Positions 1-8,415 of a DNA stretch of 64,000 nucleotides are shown here, in pieces; positions within the stretch are counted from its first letter, which is position 1; every line of letters begins with the position of its first letter. The position numbers were made by a program, and so were the translations under genes. A model generated the notes under the pieces. The model searched no databases and was not told where the DNA came from. It saw only the letters and a list, made by a program, of their open reading frames with translations. This stretch comes from Pseudomonas fluorescens HK44 (lineage in GTDB: Bacteria > Pseudomonadota > Gammaproteobacteria > Pseudomonadales > Pseudomonadaceae), in assembly GCF_000217955.3 (NCBI RefSeq), contig NZ_AFOY02000028.1, positions 24,691 through 88,690 of the forward strand. The letters run 5' to 3'.

Positions 1-345
1 AACGCCAGGCCAATGATCAATTGGCTCAATCAGTTGGGACAGCCAGTATTCGGTCGCGTGACACCGGATGGCTGGCCGCTTGCGTCCAGCGGTTGGTCGA
101 GCTCGGGGCAGATGTCCAAACGCTTCGAAATCGCCCGGGCAATCGGGCGTGGTGATAACCGTTTGTTTACCCCGCAAGGTAGCAACCTGCCCGGTCCCGG
201 GTTTCCAATGATCACCACACCGTTATTCTACGAGGCCATCTCTCCACACCTTTCAGCAGCGACCCTTGACGCGCTGAACAAGGCCGTGTCGCCTCAGGAA
301 TGGAACACCTTTTTGCTCGCCTCACCTGACTTCAATAACCGCTAA
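1..345 (+). CDS. DUF1800 family protein, C-terminal part (cut by window edge)
   Basis: The frame is open from the first base to a TAA at 343-345. The 115 residues visible (NWLNQLGQPVFGRVTPDGWP region) look like the C-terminus of DUF1800 proteins, secreted or periplasmic proteins of unknown activity. The next gene, 21 bases downstream, is a DUF1501 protein; these two families are usually encoded as a pair and probably act together. The N-terminus lies outside the window, so signal peptide and length cannot be judged. The ATG at 13 is internal, not the start. Confidence 0.7.
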   Translation, partial: NARPMINWLNQLGQPVFGRVTPDGWPLASSGWSSSGQMSKRFEIARAIGRGDNRLFTPQGSNLPGPGFPMITTPLFYEAISPHLSAATLDALNKAVSPQEWNTFLLASPDFNNR

Positions 346-366
346 ACCGCGTAACGAGGTGCCGCC

Positions 367-1563
367 ATGAATCGTCGAGAACTGCTGATTGCCGCTGCGG
401 CAGCCGCGACGCTTCCGTCCTTGTCGTTTAGTGCAAAGCTGTTCGCTGCCCCCGTTTCGGCGCCACGCTTTCTGATCGTTTTTCTTCGCGGCGGCTACGA
501 CTGCAACAACCTGCTGGTGCCCTGTTCCAGCGATTTTTACTACGAGTCGCGTCCGACTCTCGCCATTGCCCGGCCGGACTCGCATAACCCCAACAGCGCC
601 ATTGCACTGGACAGCCATTGGGGCCTGAACCCGGTTTTACGCGATTCGATCTACCCGTTGTGGCAACGCAAGCAGATCGCGTTCGTGCCATTCGCCGGAA
701 CCGATGATTTGTCCCGCAGTCACTTCGAAACCCAGGACAACATCGAGTCTGGCGAACCGACCCAACAGCGCAACCGTTACGACTCGGGCTTTCTTGCACG
801 TTTGTCGCGTCAGGTGCCAAACAGTGCGCCCATCGCGTTCACCGATGCTTTGCCCCTGAGCTTCCAGGGCGGCAACGCCATCCCTAACATCTCATTGCGC
901 GGTGCCTCGAAACCGGCCTTCGATGCTCGGCAATCGGCGATTCTTTCGTCGATGTACCAAAACACACCTTATGCCGCCTCCGCAGCCGGTGGCCTTGAAC
1001 TTCGCCAGCAGGTGTCAAAGGATCTGCAAGAAGAGATGGTCAAGGCCAATCGTGGTGCGCCGAATGCGCAGAACTTTGCTGCGCAGACCCGACGTATGGC
1101 AACACTGATGCGCGACCAGTACCGACTGGGTTTCGTCGATGTCGGCGGCTGGGACACCCACGTCAATCAAGGCAGCACCAGTGGCCAACTGGCCAACAAT
1201 CTGGCGAACCTTGGTGAAGGTCTGGTCGCCTACGCCCAGGCGCTGGGGGATGAATGGAACAACACCACCGTGGTGGTGGTCTCGGAGTTCGGCCGCACCT
1301 TTCGTGAAAACGGCGCCAGGGGCACTGATCACGGGCATGGCACGGTCTATTGGGTACTCGGCGGCAATGTTCGCGGCGGGCGAATCGTTGGCGAACAGGT
1401 GGCGGTCAACCCGCAAAGCCTGCTGCAAAACCGCGATTACCCGGTGCTCAACAATTATCGGAACCTGCTCGGTGGTTTGCTTGGCAGAACGTGGGGCTTA
1501 TCCGCGTCACAGTTGCAGAGCGTATTTCCCGGTGCACGTCCGGATGCATTGCAGTTGCTCTGA
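367..1563 (+). CDS. DUF1501 family protein, Tat-type exported
   Basis: A 398-aa protein opening with an N-R-R-E-L-L motif and an Ala-rich hydrophobic stretch (about residues 3-27), which fits a twin-arginine signal peptide. The body has alkaline-phosphatase-superfamily-like segments typical of DUF1501: FLRGGYDCNNL near residue 40, DVGGWDTH near 258, VVVVSEFGRT near 302 and GTDHGHG near 320. The His/Asp-rich motifs suggest a metal site. An AACGAGG ribosome site precedes the ATG. It probably forms an operon with the DUF1800 gene upstream. Substrate and reaction are unknown. Confidence 0.85.
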   Translation: MNRRELLIAAAAAATLPSLSFSAKLFAAPVSAPRFLIVFLRGGYDCNNLLVPCSSDFYYESRPTLAIARPDSHNPNSAIALDSHWGLNPVLRDSIYPLWQRKQIAFVPFAGTDDLSRSHFETQDNIESGEPTQQRNRYDSGFLARLSRQVPNSAPIAFTDALPLSFQGGNAIPNISLRGASKPAFDARQSAILSSMYQNTPYAASAAGGLELRQQVSKDLQEEMVKANRGAPNAQNFAAQTRRMATLMRDQYRLGFVDVGGWDTHVNQGSTSGQLANNLANLGEGLVAYAQALGDEWNNTTVVVVSEFGRTFRENGARGTDHGHGTVYWVLGGNVRGGRIVGEQVAVNPQSLLQNRDYPVLNNYRNLLGGLLGRTWGLSASQLQSVFPGARPDALQLL

Positions 1564-2075
1564 TCGGCGTAAGAAATACGCAACGCATTACGTTGAAAGA
1601 CCTCAAGGCACTGCTGGTCGCAAGCTCCGGACTCAAGGCCATCAGCCTGGATCGAACATCGGCGCAAGGCTTGCTCAAAGCCATCGACGGTTAATTCTCT
1701 GACACCCTGGAAGTGAAGCTGCCGGGATTGGTAATCGTTGCTCAATGGCACACGGTTTAGAGGGAGATCAACGCTTGGGAAACGTTCTGGATCACCATTT
1801 CCTTATCGCCAAATCATCGGAAATTAGAAGTAAAACGACCGCTCATCGAGTGAAACGCCCTCTGTTTTGACAGCTTCATATCGGCATCTATAGTCCAGAC
1901 GCGGCCTGTTGGAAGGAACCCGGACCGATCACTTTTATAGGCAAGGAGCCAGGCCAGCTCATACCCTGTGATCCGTGGGTTCCTCATAGTAGTGCGCTTA
2001 CAACAGCCGCAAGGCAATCAAGCGTTGTTGTGCCTGGTAGATGCCAGGCTCTCACTATGAACAAGGAGCTTTACT
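1564..2075 (+). other. Intergenic stretch with a possible decayed coding remnant
   Basis: No intact gene is supported in these 512 bases. From about 1591 to 1760 the plus strand reads protein-like (LKDLKALLVASSGLKAISLD, then after a TAA at 1692 FSDTLEVKLPGLVIVAQWHTV), so this may be a broken gene fragment. I do not recognise the family. The second half holds a sigma70-like promoter and an untranslated leader with a short hairpin (GCCTGG/CCAGGC, 2031-2049) before the AidA-like gene. A 67-codon minus-strand frame at 1814-2017 has no support. Confidence 0.4.
1867..1894 (+). promoter_or_regulatory. Predicted sigma70 promoter of the AidA/PixA pair
   Basis: TTGACA at 1867-1872 and TATAGT at 1889-1894 are separated by 16 bases. 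This would give a leader of about 175 bases ahead of the gene at 2076. It is a sequence match only. Confidence 0.5.
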
Positions 2076-2579
2076 ATGTCTCGAGTAACGGATGTGCTTG
2101 TTTCGATCGACACCGAATCCATTCTGAAAAACTACCCGAACATCAGCAAAAACCCTGCCGCGCCAACATTGATTGATGTCAATCACGTGTACATGGTCAC
2201 CAACCGGGACAACGTGATCAATGGCCAGGCCGGTGGCGAACTGAATTTGAAAGCCTCGGTCGGTGACCTGATTCGCTGGCGCGAAACCAGCCTGTCGCAG
2301 AGTTTCGAAACGGCAGTGGTTTTCTACAAGTTCATCGGCAACGCGGGTAATGAGCTGATCTCGACACCGACTCCACGCAAGGCCACCGCCTGTGTTGCCG
2401 TGCCAAACACCAGCAACCCGTCGGTGCCTAGCTGCCAGAAAGTCGATAACCATTACTGGTCTTCGGAAACCCTGGCCACCGGCAGCGTGACCTATCACTT
2501 CAACTTCCTGATCGTGAACCGGGACTGCCAGATTGTAGGTTGCTGCTCGTGGGATCCGTTCATCACTATCCGTAACTGA
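2076..2579 (+). CDS. AidA/PixA family inclusion body protein (copy 1)
   Basis: A 167-aa protein with the AidA/PixA family pattern: N-terminal VLVSIDTESILKNYP, central DLIRWRETSLSQ and AVVFYKF, KVDNHYWSSET, and C-terminal YHFNFLIVNRDCQIVG-CCSWDP. PixA is a cytoplasmic inclusion-body protein of Xenorhabdus and AidA a quorum-sensing-dependent protein of Burkholderia/Ralstonia. The molecular function is not settled for either. The start has a good AAGGAG site six bases upstream. A paralogue follows at 2703, separated by a hairpin terminator, so the first copy may be expressed at a higher level. Confidence 0.85.
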   Translation: MSRVTDVLVSIDTESILKNYPNISKNPAAPTLIDVNHVYMVTNRDNVINGQAGGELNLKASVGDLIRWRETSLSQSFETAVVFYKFIGNAGNELISTPTPRKATACVAVPNTSNPSVPSCQKVDNHYWSSETLATGSVTYHFNFLIVNRDCQIVGCCSWDPFITIRN

Positions 2580-2587
2580 TCTGGACG

Positions 2588-2610
2588 GCCCCTTGGCGAC
2601 AAGGGGCTTT
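2588..2610 (+). terminator. Hairpin terminator after first AidA/PixA gene
   Basis: GCCCCTTG (2588-2595), a four-base loop, CAAGGGGC (2600-2607), then TTT. The U-run is short, so read-through into the second copy is likely. Confidence 0.55.
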
Positions 2611-2702
2611 GCCCTCTGCCTCGCGTCCCGCCTGGAACTGGATGTCTTGCGTAAGCCGCAGCGGTGCGTCGCGATCCACCCACATCATGAAAGGAAGCCG
2701 TG

Positions 2703-3242
2703 ATGTCCACAGATACCAGCGCAATCCCGTCACCCACCACTGAGCAGGCAACCAATGTGTTGCTGATTGTCGATGCCGAATCCCTGCTCACCCGCTACCC
2801 ACAACCAAGCCTCGACCCGCAAAACCCGACCGCGATCGACAACGGCTTCATTTTCACCATTGGCGCAACCCAAAGGACAACGCCGGCCGCCAAGGGTATC
2901 TGCCTTGAGCTGGCCACAAACTCGGGAAAAACCGTCCATTTACGGGGCCGAACCGTCGGCCTGCACGCCGAGCATAGCGTGGTGTTTTACGACCTGTCCG
3001 TGGGTGATGCCGGGGTGCTGTCAAAACCGCAACTTGAGGTACACCGGGGCCTGACCTTGCCCGCCCTCAACCCCGGAACCCTCACCGAACCACTCCCGGT
3101 GAAAGCCGATGATCACTACTGGCATTTCCAACAATTGAGCATCGGTGTAGAGCAGTGCAAGCTGAACTTCATGCTGGTGAACAGCAGTTGTGAAGTGCTG
3201 GGGTATTTCAGTTGGACGGTTGGGGCGAAGCTGTCGGGCTGA
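2703..3242 (+). CDS. AidA/PixA family inclusion body protein (copy 2)
   Basis: A 179-aa paralogue of the preceding gene, with matching landmarks: NVLLIVDAESLLTRYPQ, VVFYDLSVGD, KADDHYWHFQQL and LNFMLVNSSCEVLGYFSW. An in-frame GTG sits directly before the ATG; the ATG at 2703 is preferred because AAAGGA lies at proper distance. Residues shared with copy 1 are mostly framework positions, so the two are clearly diverged rather than a fresh duplication. Function unknown. Confidence 0.83.
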   Translation: MSTDTSAIPSPTTEQATNVLLIVDAESLLTRYPQPSLDPQNPTAIDNGFIFTIGATQRTTPAAKGICLELATNSGKTVHLRGRTVGLHAEHSVVFYDLSVGDAGVLSKPQLEVHRGLTLPALNPGTLTEPLPVKADDHYWHFQQLSIGVEQCKLNFMLVNSSCEVLGYFSWTVGAKLSG

Positions 3243-3300
3243 AGTACCGGGACTGTTTTTGTGGCGAGGCTCACAGCGGTACTGGCTCGTCACCTACTCC

Positions 3301-3430
3301 GTAGCAGCTGCCGAAGGCTGCGTTCGGCCCGCGTAGCGGCCGTAAATCTGACACTGCATCATTTCTGAGGTGCCGATAACACGGTTTTGCGAGGGTTTCA
3401 CCCTCGAACGCAGGCTTCGCCAGCTGCTAC
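3301..3430. repeat. REP/BIME-like inverted repeat
   Basis: GTAGCAGCTGCCGAAGGCTG at 3301-3320 is matched in inverse orientation by CAGGCTTCGCCAGCTGCTAC at 3411-3430. This is one of the palindromic families dispersed between genes in fluorescent pseudomonads. It lies between convergent genes. Confidence 0.6.
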
Positions 3431-3452
3431 AGATCGTGTGAGTATGCATGAC

Positions 3453-3977
3453 TCAGCCATCCACCCGAGCCGATTGACGGCTGGCTTGAAGGGCCTTGGC
3501 CATTTGCAGGTGGTTTTCAAGCTTGGGTAGGGTTTCCGCGGCGAAGGCCTTGATCTCCGGCACGTCAGTGGTTTGTGCTTCCTGCTTCAACTGATCGATG
3601 GCTTCCTGGGTAGTTTGTACCTGGCTGGCGGCAAAGGTCGCGTCGAACGAGTCGCCGTCCTTGACCTCAGGAACCAATGCCTTGGCTTTGTTGGCCACCT
3701 CGTCTCTGGGGGCAACGGGCAGATCGAGTTTCCTGGCGATTTTCGCCAGGTGCTGGTTGGCCGTGGTGCGGTCGTTGATCACCACAATCGCGTAATCCTT
3801 GACCTCTTTGGATTCGGTTTTCTGGTGAGCCAGGCGGCTGGCTTCAATGTCGGCCATACCTTTGGCCGAGGCGTCGTTGATGAATTCGGCTGGCGACTGG
3901 GCCAAAGCATTGCTGGCGCCCAGGCCCAGCAACACGGCAAAACTGATGGTCGGTAATCGGCTGGCCATATGCTTCAT
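3453..3977 (-). CDS. DUF4142 domain-containing exported protein
   Basis: A 174-aa protein with a clear Sec signal peptide (about residues 1-26, ending ALA-QSP) followed by a ferritin-like helical DUF4142 region: FINDASAKGMADIEASRLA, KDYAIVVINDRTTANQHLAKIA, and QEAIDQLKQEA. Family members are periplasmic or outer-membrane-associated and of unknown function, often linked to stress. The start has a strong AAGGAGG site. It stands alone, with a REP element downstream. Confidence 0.8.
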   Translation of the reverse strand: MKHMASRLPTISFAVLLGLGASNALAQSPAEFINDASAKGMADIEASRLAHQKTESKEVKDYAIVVINDRTTANQHLAKIARKLDLPVAPRDEVANKAKALVPEVKDGDSFDATFAASQVQTTQEAIDQLKQEAQTTDVPEIKAFAAETLPKLENHLQMAKALQASRQSARVDG

Positions 3978-4108
3978 GGTCGCGCCCTCCTTGAACAGGC
4001 AAATGAGTGCAGCGGGTTTCCCCCGTCTGACGTCTGAAGTTAAAACACCACAAAGGTTTAGAAAAGTTGAGCCTGCCGCGACGAACGGTGCCCCGCGCCA
4101 AAGTCGAA

Positions 4109-5452
4109 TCAGGCGCGGTCCAGACGCCCGCTCAAGCGCTTGGCAGCGTACATGGCCTCATCTGCGTGCTTGAACAATTGCTTTTCCTCACTGCCATGCT
4201 CGGGGTAAAGCGCGATACCGATGCTCGGCATGATGTTCAGGCTATGGCTGTCCAGACGCATCGGCTGGCCGAGGACCTGACGGATCTTGATCGCGACCCG
4301 CGCCGCGTCTTCGGTCGCCTGAACACTGTCGAGCAGGACGACAAACTCATCACCGCCAATGCGCGCTACCGTGTCGGACTCACGCACGCAGCCTTGCAGT
4401 CGATTAGCCACGGCTTGCAGCAACATGTCGCCGACACCATGGCCATAGGTGTCGTTGACCTGTTTGAAATGGTCCAGATCGACATACAGCAGAGCCATGC
4501 GTCCAGACTCTTTTCTAGCTCTGCCGAGGGCTGCAGTCAGGCGTTCACGCAACAGTTCGCGATTGGGCAATCGGGTCAACTGGTCGTGCTGTGCCATGTA
4601 TTGCAGCCGACTGTGCAATTGCTTGCGCTCAATGGCTGCCGCGACCTGGGCACAGACGTATTGCAGCAGCTCCTTGTCGCGCTCGGTATAGTGTTCGCCA
4701 CCGGGTACGCTTTTGACGATCAGCGCACCGATGGTGCCTTTCTGTGAGTTCAGCGGTACGCCCAACCAGCAGGGTGGATCCTGGCCATTCATGACCTCGT
4801 AAAGTCCGGGCATCGCAGCAGGTTGGTCGGGCGTCACCAACACCGACTGCCCCGTGCGAATTACCTCGGCGCAGAGCTGGCCAGTCACGGTAAACACCGG
4901 ATCGTGCTCGTGATCGTCGACGTGGTACGGGAAATTCAATTGCTTGCAGTGCTCGTCGTAGAGCGCTACCGAGAAGTTCAACGCCGGTAACCATTCGCCG
5001 ATCAGTTGATGAATGCGTTTGAACAGCGCCAGCAAATCCTCAGCGGCATGGGCTGCTTCGGAGATCGCGTACAGTGCGGCCTGTCGGGACTCAGCCTGTT
5101 TGCGTTCGGTGATATCACGGGCTACGGCGATGCGCAGTTGGTCGACTTCAGACCAACGCGCCGACCAGAGCAGATGCACCACCTGACCATCCTTGCGCAG
5201 GTAGCGGTTTTCAAAGTTCGGGTTGGGCTGGCCGCGCATGATTTCCCGGGCCGCGTCCAGGGTCCGTTGGCGATCGGCCGGGTGGACCATCTCGATCATC
5301 GGCTGGCCGATCAGCTCGTCCTGGGTAAAACCGAACACTCGCTCGCAAGCGGCACTGACAAAGACGAAGCGTCCCTGACTATCGACCGCACACACGACGT
5401 CGAGCAAAAGATCGATGTAGCTCGCCAGCGGCGCGGAATTACTGGTGGTCAT
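4109..5452 (-). CDS. PAS-GAF diguanylate cyclase
   Basis: A 447-aa soluble protein built of a PAS domain (about residues 12-118, with ERVFGFTQDELIGQPM), a GAF domain (about 140-285) and a C-terminal GGDEF domain. The active-site GGDEF is intact near residue 366 and the inhibitory I-site RESD lies exactly five residues before it, so the enzyme should make c-di-GMP from two GTP with product inhibition. There is no EAL domain and no membrane segment, so sensing is cytoplasmic. A TTG precedes the ATG in frame; the ATG at 5452 is taken as the start. Confidence 0.9.
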   Translation of the reverse strand: MTTSNSAPLASYIDLLLDVVCAVDSQGRFVFVSAACERVFGFTQDELIGQPMIEMVHPADRQRTLDAAREIMRGQPNPNFENRYLRKDGQVVHLLWSARWSEVDQLRIAVARDITERKQAESRQAALYAISEAAHAAEDLLALFKRIHQLIGEWLPALNFSVALYDEHCKQLNFPYHVDDHEHDPVFTVTGQLCAEVIRTGQSVLVTPDQPAAMPGLYEVMNGQDPPCWLGVPLNSQKGTIGALIVKSVPGGEHYTERDKELLQYVCAQVAAAIERKQLHSRLQYMAQHDQLTRLPNRELLRERLTAALGRARKESGRMALLYVDLDHFKQVNDTYGHGVGDMLLQAVANRLQGCVRESDTVARIGGDEFVVLLDSVQATEDAARVAIKIRQVLGQPMRLDSHSLNIMPSIGIALYPEHGSEEKQLFKHADEAMYAAKRLSGRLDRA

Positions 5453-5512
5453 CAAAGATGGATACTGTCCAAGAGTGCAGCCGTGAGTATCAATCCCTCG
5501 ACCCGGCCATCG

Positions 5513-5758
5513 CTAAACAGGATGTCCTGATGCAGCTGTCGCAGCCTTGCGTGCAGCCTCAAACCTTGTTCGCCAACACCCCGCAACCCCATGCAGCAAG
5601 GCGTTGACAGCGAAGCCGGTGAACATTACCCCGCACATCCGGGTAATTGCCAGCTCATGACGCTGATACAACGGGCGCAGCCGACGAGTGCCCACAATGC
5701 CGATCAGAATAGCGCATACGGCGATACCGCCAACGAAGCTCAGAAAAATCAGCCACAT
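5513..5758 (-). CDS. Small membrane protein, possibly the C-terminal remnant of a LysE-type transporter
   Basis: An 81-aa frame with two likely membrane helices (about 2-23 and 42-62). The stretch YQRHELAITRMCGVMFTGFA followed by NALLHG resembles the last helix of LysE/RhtB amino-acid exporters. The frame stays open 13 codons upstream of the ATG, and no ribosome site precedes the ATG, so it may be a relic of a longer gene whose front is lost. A real two-helix protein is the alternative. Confidence 0.4.
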   Translation of the reverse strand: MWLIFLSFVGGIAVCAILIGIVGTRRLRPLYQRHELAITRMCGVMFTGFAVNALLHGVAGCWRTRFEAARKAATAASGHPV

Positions 5759-5859
5759 TTGCGTGTTTGTATCAGCGGTTTCAAGCCGATGTAACCACTA
5801 ACACTCAAGGAGCCATGATCTAGAGTCATACCTCATGATGAACGCTTCAGTGCGCCCCG

Positions 5860-6273
5860 TTACGACGTGAAAATCTGCATCCCCGCATAAGGTTTCCGGC
5901 GACACGCCTCAAGTCGCGACGCCAGATTCCCGACATGGACTTCAAGCTTGTGCCCATCTGGATCCAGAAAATAAAACGACGCACCTTCGCTGCGATTGTC
6001 CCGCCACTCCAGAACCCTCACGGCTCGCAGTCGTTCAACCAATACCGGGAAGTCGCTGGCGCCCACGCTGAATGCGTAATGGGTGTAATCGACTGCGGCT
6101 TCCGGCCGACGCAGCGGATCGAGAGACAGGCACAACCACAACCCTGGCAACCACAGATAGGCGCCGCGGTCCCAGGTGGTGTCGAGGCGCAGGTGCAACA
6201 GGCCATGATAGAACGCCACGCTGCGGTCCAGATCGGTGACCGCCAGGGTCAGGTGGCTAAGTCCTGAGAGCAT
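5860..6273 (-). CDS. fosA: FosA family fosfomycin resistance glutathione transferase
   Basis: A 137-aa vicinal-oxygen-chelate protein, the usual FosA length. It opens fosfomycin's epoxide by adding glutathione, using Mn2+ and K+. The metal ligands are in place: His7, His65 and Glu110, plus Thr9, Tyr100 and Arg119 of the active site and the potassium-loop NRSEGASFYFLDPDGHKLE. One oddity: the position of Lys90 in P. aeruginosa FosA is Arg90 here (EWRDN). The gene is four bases downstream of the exported protein at 6278-7018 and may be cotranscribed with it. It is probably an intrinsic chromosomal gene. Confidence 0.93.
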   Translation of the reverse strand: MLSGLSHLTLAVTDLDRSVAFYHGLLHLRLDTTWDRGAYLWLPGLWLCLSLDPLRRPEAAVDYTHYAFSVGASDFPVLVERLRAVRVLEWRDNRSEGASFYFLDPDGHKLEVHVGNLASRLEACRRKPYAGMQIFTS

Positions 6274-6277
6274 CGGT

Positions 6278-7018
6278 TCAGAGCCCTTTTAACTCTTTGG
6301 GAACAACATACTGCTGACCGTCATACCGCAGCGTCGTCAGTAGCGTTTTCCCCACCGTATCCTTGTACTCACAATCACCGTTTTTCATAGTGTTTTGCGA
6401 GCCGGTGGTTACCGATTTGACGATCAGGTCGGCGAAACCATTGCTGCTGGTTTTGGCCATGTCCAGGGTGCGTTTGGTGCGCGAAAATTCGCCGGTGCAG
6501 TTGGTATCCCACTCACCGCTTGCGGATTCGATCACCAATTGTTCCAGTACCGGGCGCAGTGTGTTGCCTTCGCGAACATACAGCGACAGCCAGGCCTCGT
6601 CGAAAGGATTGGCCCGTGACGAGCCGGTGAACCCCGCACGCACACCGAATGCCCGCAGGTCGGAAGTAAGCTTGTAGCGCGCGGTGTCGATGCTCAGCCC
6701 TTCGAACCGGACGGCATCGGAGCTGAACGCCGAGGCTTTGGCATAGCGGGCCAGTGGCTTGCCGTCGACATTGGACACCACGGCCAGTTTCAGGTCGTAC
6801 ATTCCGGTGCCGTCCGGCTCCTGGCTGAGGGTCGGATCCGGTTCGATTTGCGACAGCGCGATGATGGTCTGGCCGTCATAGGCCGGCCAGTCCTTACACA
6901 CCGAATAACCCGATACACCCTCAGGCAATGGTGGTGTTACACACTCGGCATACGCCTGGGTTGCGCCCAGCGCACCACTCATTGCCACACATCCCAGCCA
7001 GCTGTATTTCAAGGTCAT
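6278..7018 (-). CDS. Exported protein of unknown function
   Basis: A 246-aa protein with a Sec signal peptide (about residues 1-25, ending TQAYA-ECV). The mature part is beta-rich with a few cysteines (ECVTPPLPE, YSVCKDWPAYDGQTI, DTNCTGEF, NGDCEYKD), suggesting disulfides and a periplasmic location. A longer frame begins 15 codons upstream, but the ATG at 7018 has AAGGA at good distance and gives the signal peptide. I do not recognise a family. It lies just upstream of fosA. Confidence 0.7.
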   Translation of the reverse strand: MTLKYSWLGCVAMSGALGATQAYAECVTPPLPEGVSGYSVCKDWPAYDGQTIIALSQIEPDPTLSQEPDGTGMYDLKLAVVSNVDGKPLARYAKASAFSSDAVRFEGLSIDTARYKLTSDLRAFGVRAGFTGSSRANPFDEAWLSLYVREGNTLRPVLEQLVIESASGEWDTNCTGEFSRTKRTLDMAKTSSNGFADLIVKSVTTGSQNTMKNGDCEYKDTVGKTLLTTLRYDGQQYVVPKELKGL

Positions 7019-7112
7019 TCCCTGTTCCTTGCGAACGTCATCAATCGATAAAAGATCAGCCATGCACTATCGCCTGCCCGGTCTGTCGATTCAACCCGTT
7101 CGATACAGCACT

Positions 7113-8261
7113 TCAAAACGCGCTGCGAAAGATCTCCTCGATCTGCTGCTGATCCGCCGCCCGTGGATTGGTCAGGCCGCAGGCGTCTTTCAAGGCATTG
7201 GCGGCGAGGATCGGAATGTCTTGCAGCTTGGCGCCGAGGTCGCGCAAACCGCCGGGAATCTCCACATCCCTGGCCAACGCGCGGATCGCCACGATGGCCG
7301 CCTGGGCGCCCTCTTGCGAACTGATTCCGAGCGCGTCGGCCCCCAGAGCCTGCGCCACCACCGCCAGGCGTTCGGCGCACACTGGCGCGTTGAAGCTCTG
7401 CACGTGCGGCAGCAGTACCGCGTTGCACACACCGTGGGGCAAGTCATAAAAACCGCCCAACTGGTGCGCCATTGCATGCACAAACCCCAGCGAAGCATTG
7501 TTGAATGCCATGCCGGCGAGGAACTGCGCATACGCCATGTTTTCCCGGGCGATCATGTCGCTGCCGTCGTGCACGGCCAGGCGCAGGTTGCGGCTGATCA
7601 GCTCGATGGCTTTCAGTGCGCAGGCGTCGGTGATCGGGTTGGCGGCCGTGGAAACGTAAGCTTCGATGGCGTGGGTCAAGGCGTCCATGCCGGTTGCTGC
7701 GGTCAGGCCCTTGGGCATGGCCGCCATCAGCGTCGGGTCGTTGACCGACAGCAGCGGCGTGACATTGCGGTCAACGATGGCCATTTTCACGTGGCGCGAT
7801 TCGTCGGTGATGATGCAGAAACGGGTCATCTCGCTGGCGGTGCCCGCGGTGGTGTTGATCGCGATCAGCGGCAATTGCGGCTTGGCTGATTGGTCGACGC
7901 CCTCGTAATCGGCAATCTTGCCGCCGTTGGTGGCGCACAACGCGATGCCTTTGGCGCAATCGTGGGGTGAGCCGCCGCCCAGGGAAACTACGCAATCACA
8001 CTGGCTGCGCCGGAGCAGTTCCAGGCCGCTTTCGACGTTGGCGATGCTCGGGTTCGGTTTGGCACCGTCGAATATCACCGAGTCGATGTCCTGCATCGCC
8101 AGTTTGTCAGCGATCAACCCTGCCACGCCAGCCTTGGCCAATCCAGCGTCCGTCACGATCAAGGCCTTGCGAAAACCATAGTTGCGAATGGCGTTCATGG
8201 CTTCGTCGAGGCAACCGGTGCCCATGATGTTCACGGCAGGAATGAAAAACGTGCTGGTCAT
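7113..8261 (-). CDS. yiaY: Iron-containing (group III) alcohol dehydrogenase
   Basis: A 382-aa protein matching E. coli YiaY in length and layout. It has the NAD-binding GGGSPHDCAKGIA segment near residue 97, TTAGTASEMTRFCII, the metal-binding HAIEAYVST, AMAHQLGGFYDLPHG and HGVCNAVLLPHV. It should interconvert primary alcohols and aldehydes with NAD and Fe2+; YiaY has also been called L-threonine dehydrogenase, so the true substrate is open. The frame extends 11 codons further upstream, but AGAGGA sits correctly before the ATG at 8261. Divergent from the DUF4917 gene. Confidence 0.9.
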   Translation of the reverse strand: MTSTFFIPAVNIMGTGCLDEAMNAIRNYGFRKALIVTDAGLAKAGVAGLIADKLAMQDIDSVIFDGAKPNPSIANVESGLELLRRSQCDCVVSLGGGSPHDCAKGIALCATNGGKIADYEGVDQSAKPQLPLIAINTTAGTASEMTRFCIITDESRHVKMAIVDRNVTPLLSVNDPTLMAAMPKGLTAATGMDALTHAIEAYVSTAANPITDACALKAIELISRNLRLAVHDGSDMIARENMAYAQFLAGMAFNNASLGFVHAMAHQLGGFYDLPHGVCNAVLLPHVQSFNAPVCAERLAVVAQALGADALGISSQEGAQAAIVAIRALARDVEIPGGLRDLGAKLQDIPILAANALKDACGLTNPRAADQQQIEEIFRSAF

Positions 8262-8415
8262 CACCAATCCTCTTCGATAGGGCCGAACCGGCAACCCCGA
8301 TTCAGCGCAGGCCCAAAGGATCGACCCATCCGTTACCGCGCATCTTGATCTGGCTCAACACCCGGTCGTGATAAAGTCTGCGCCCTGCACTCCACCCGTT
8401 TGAGATGACCGACGC

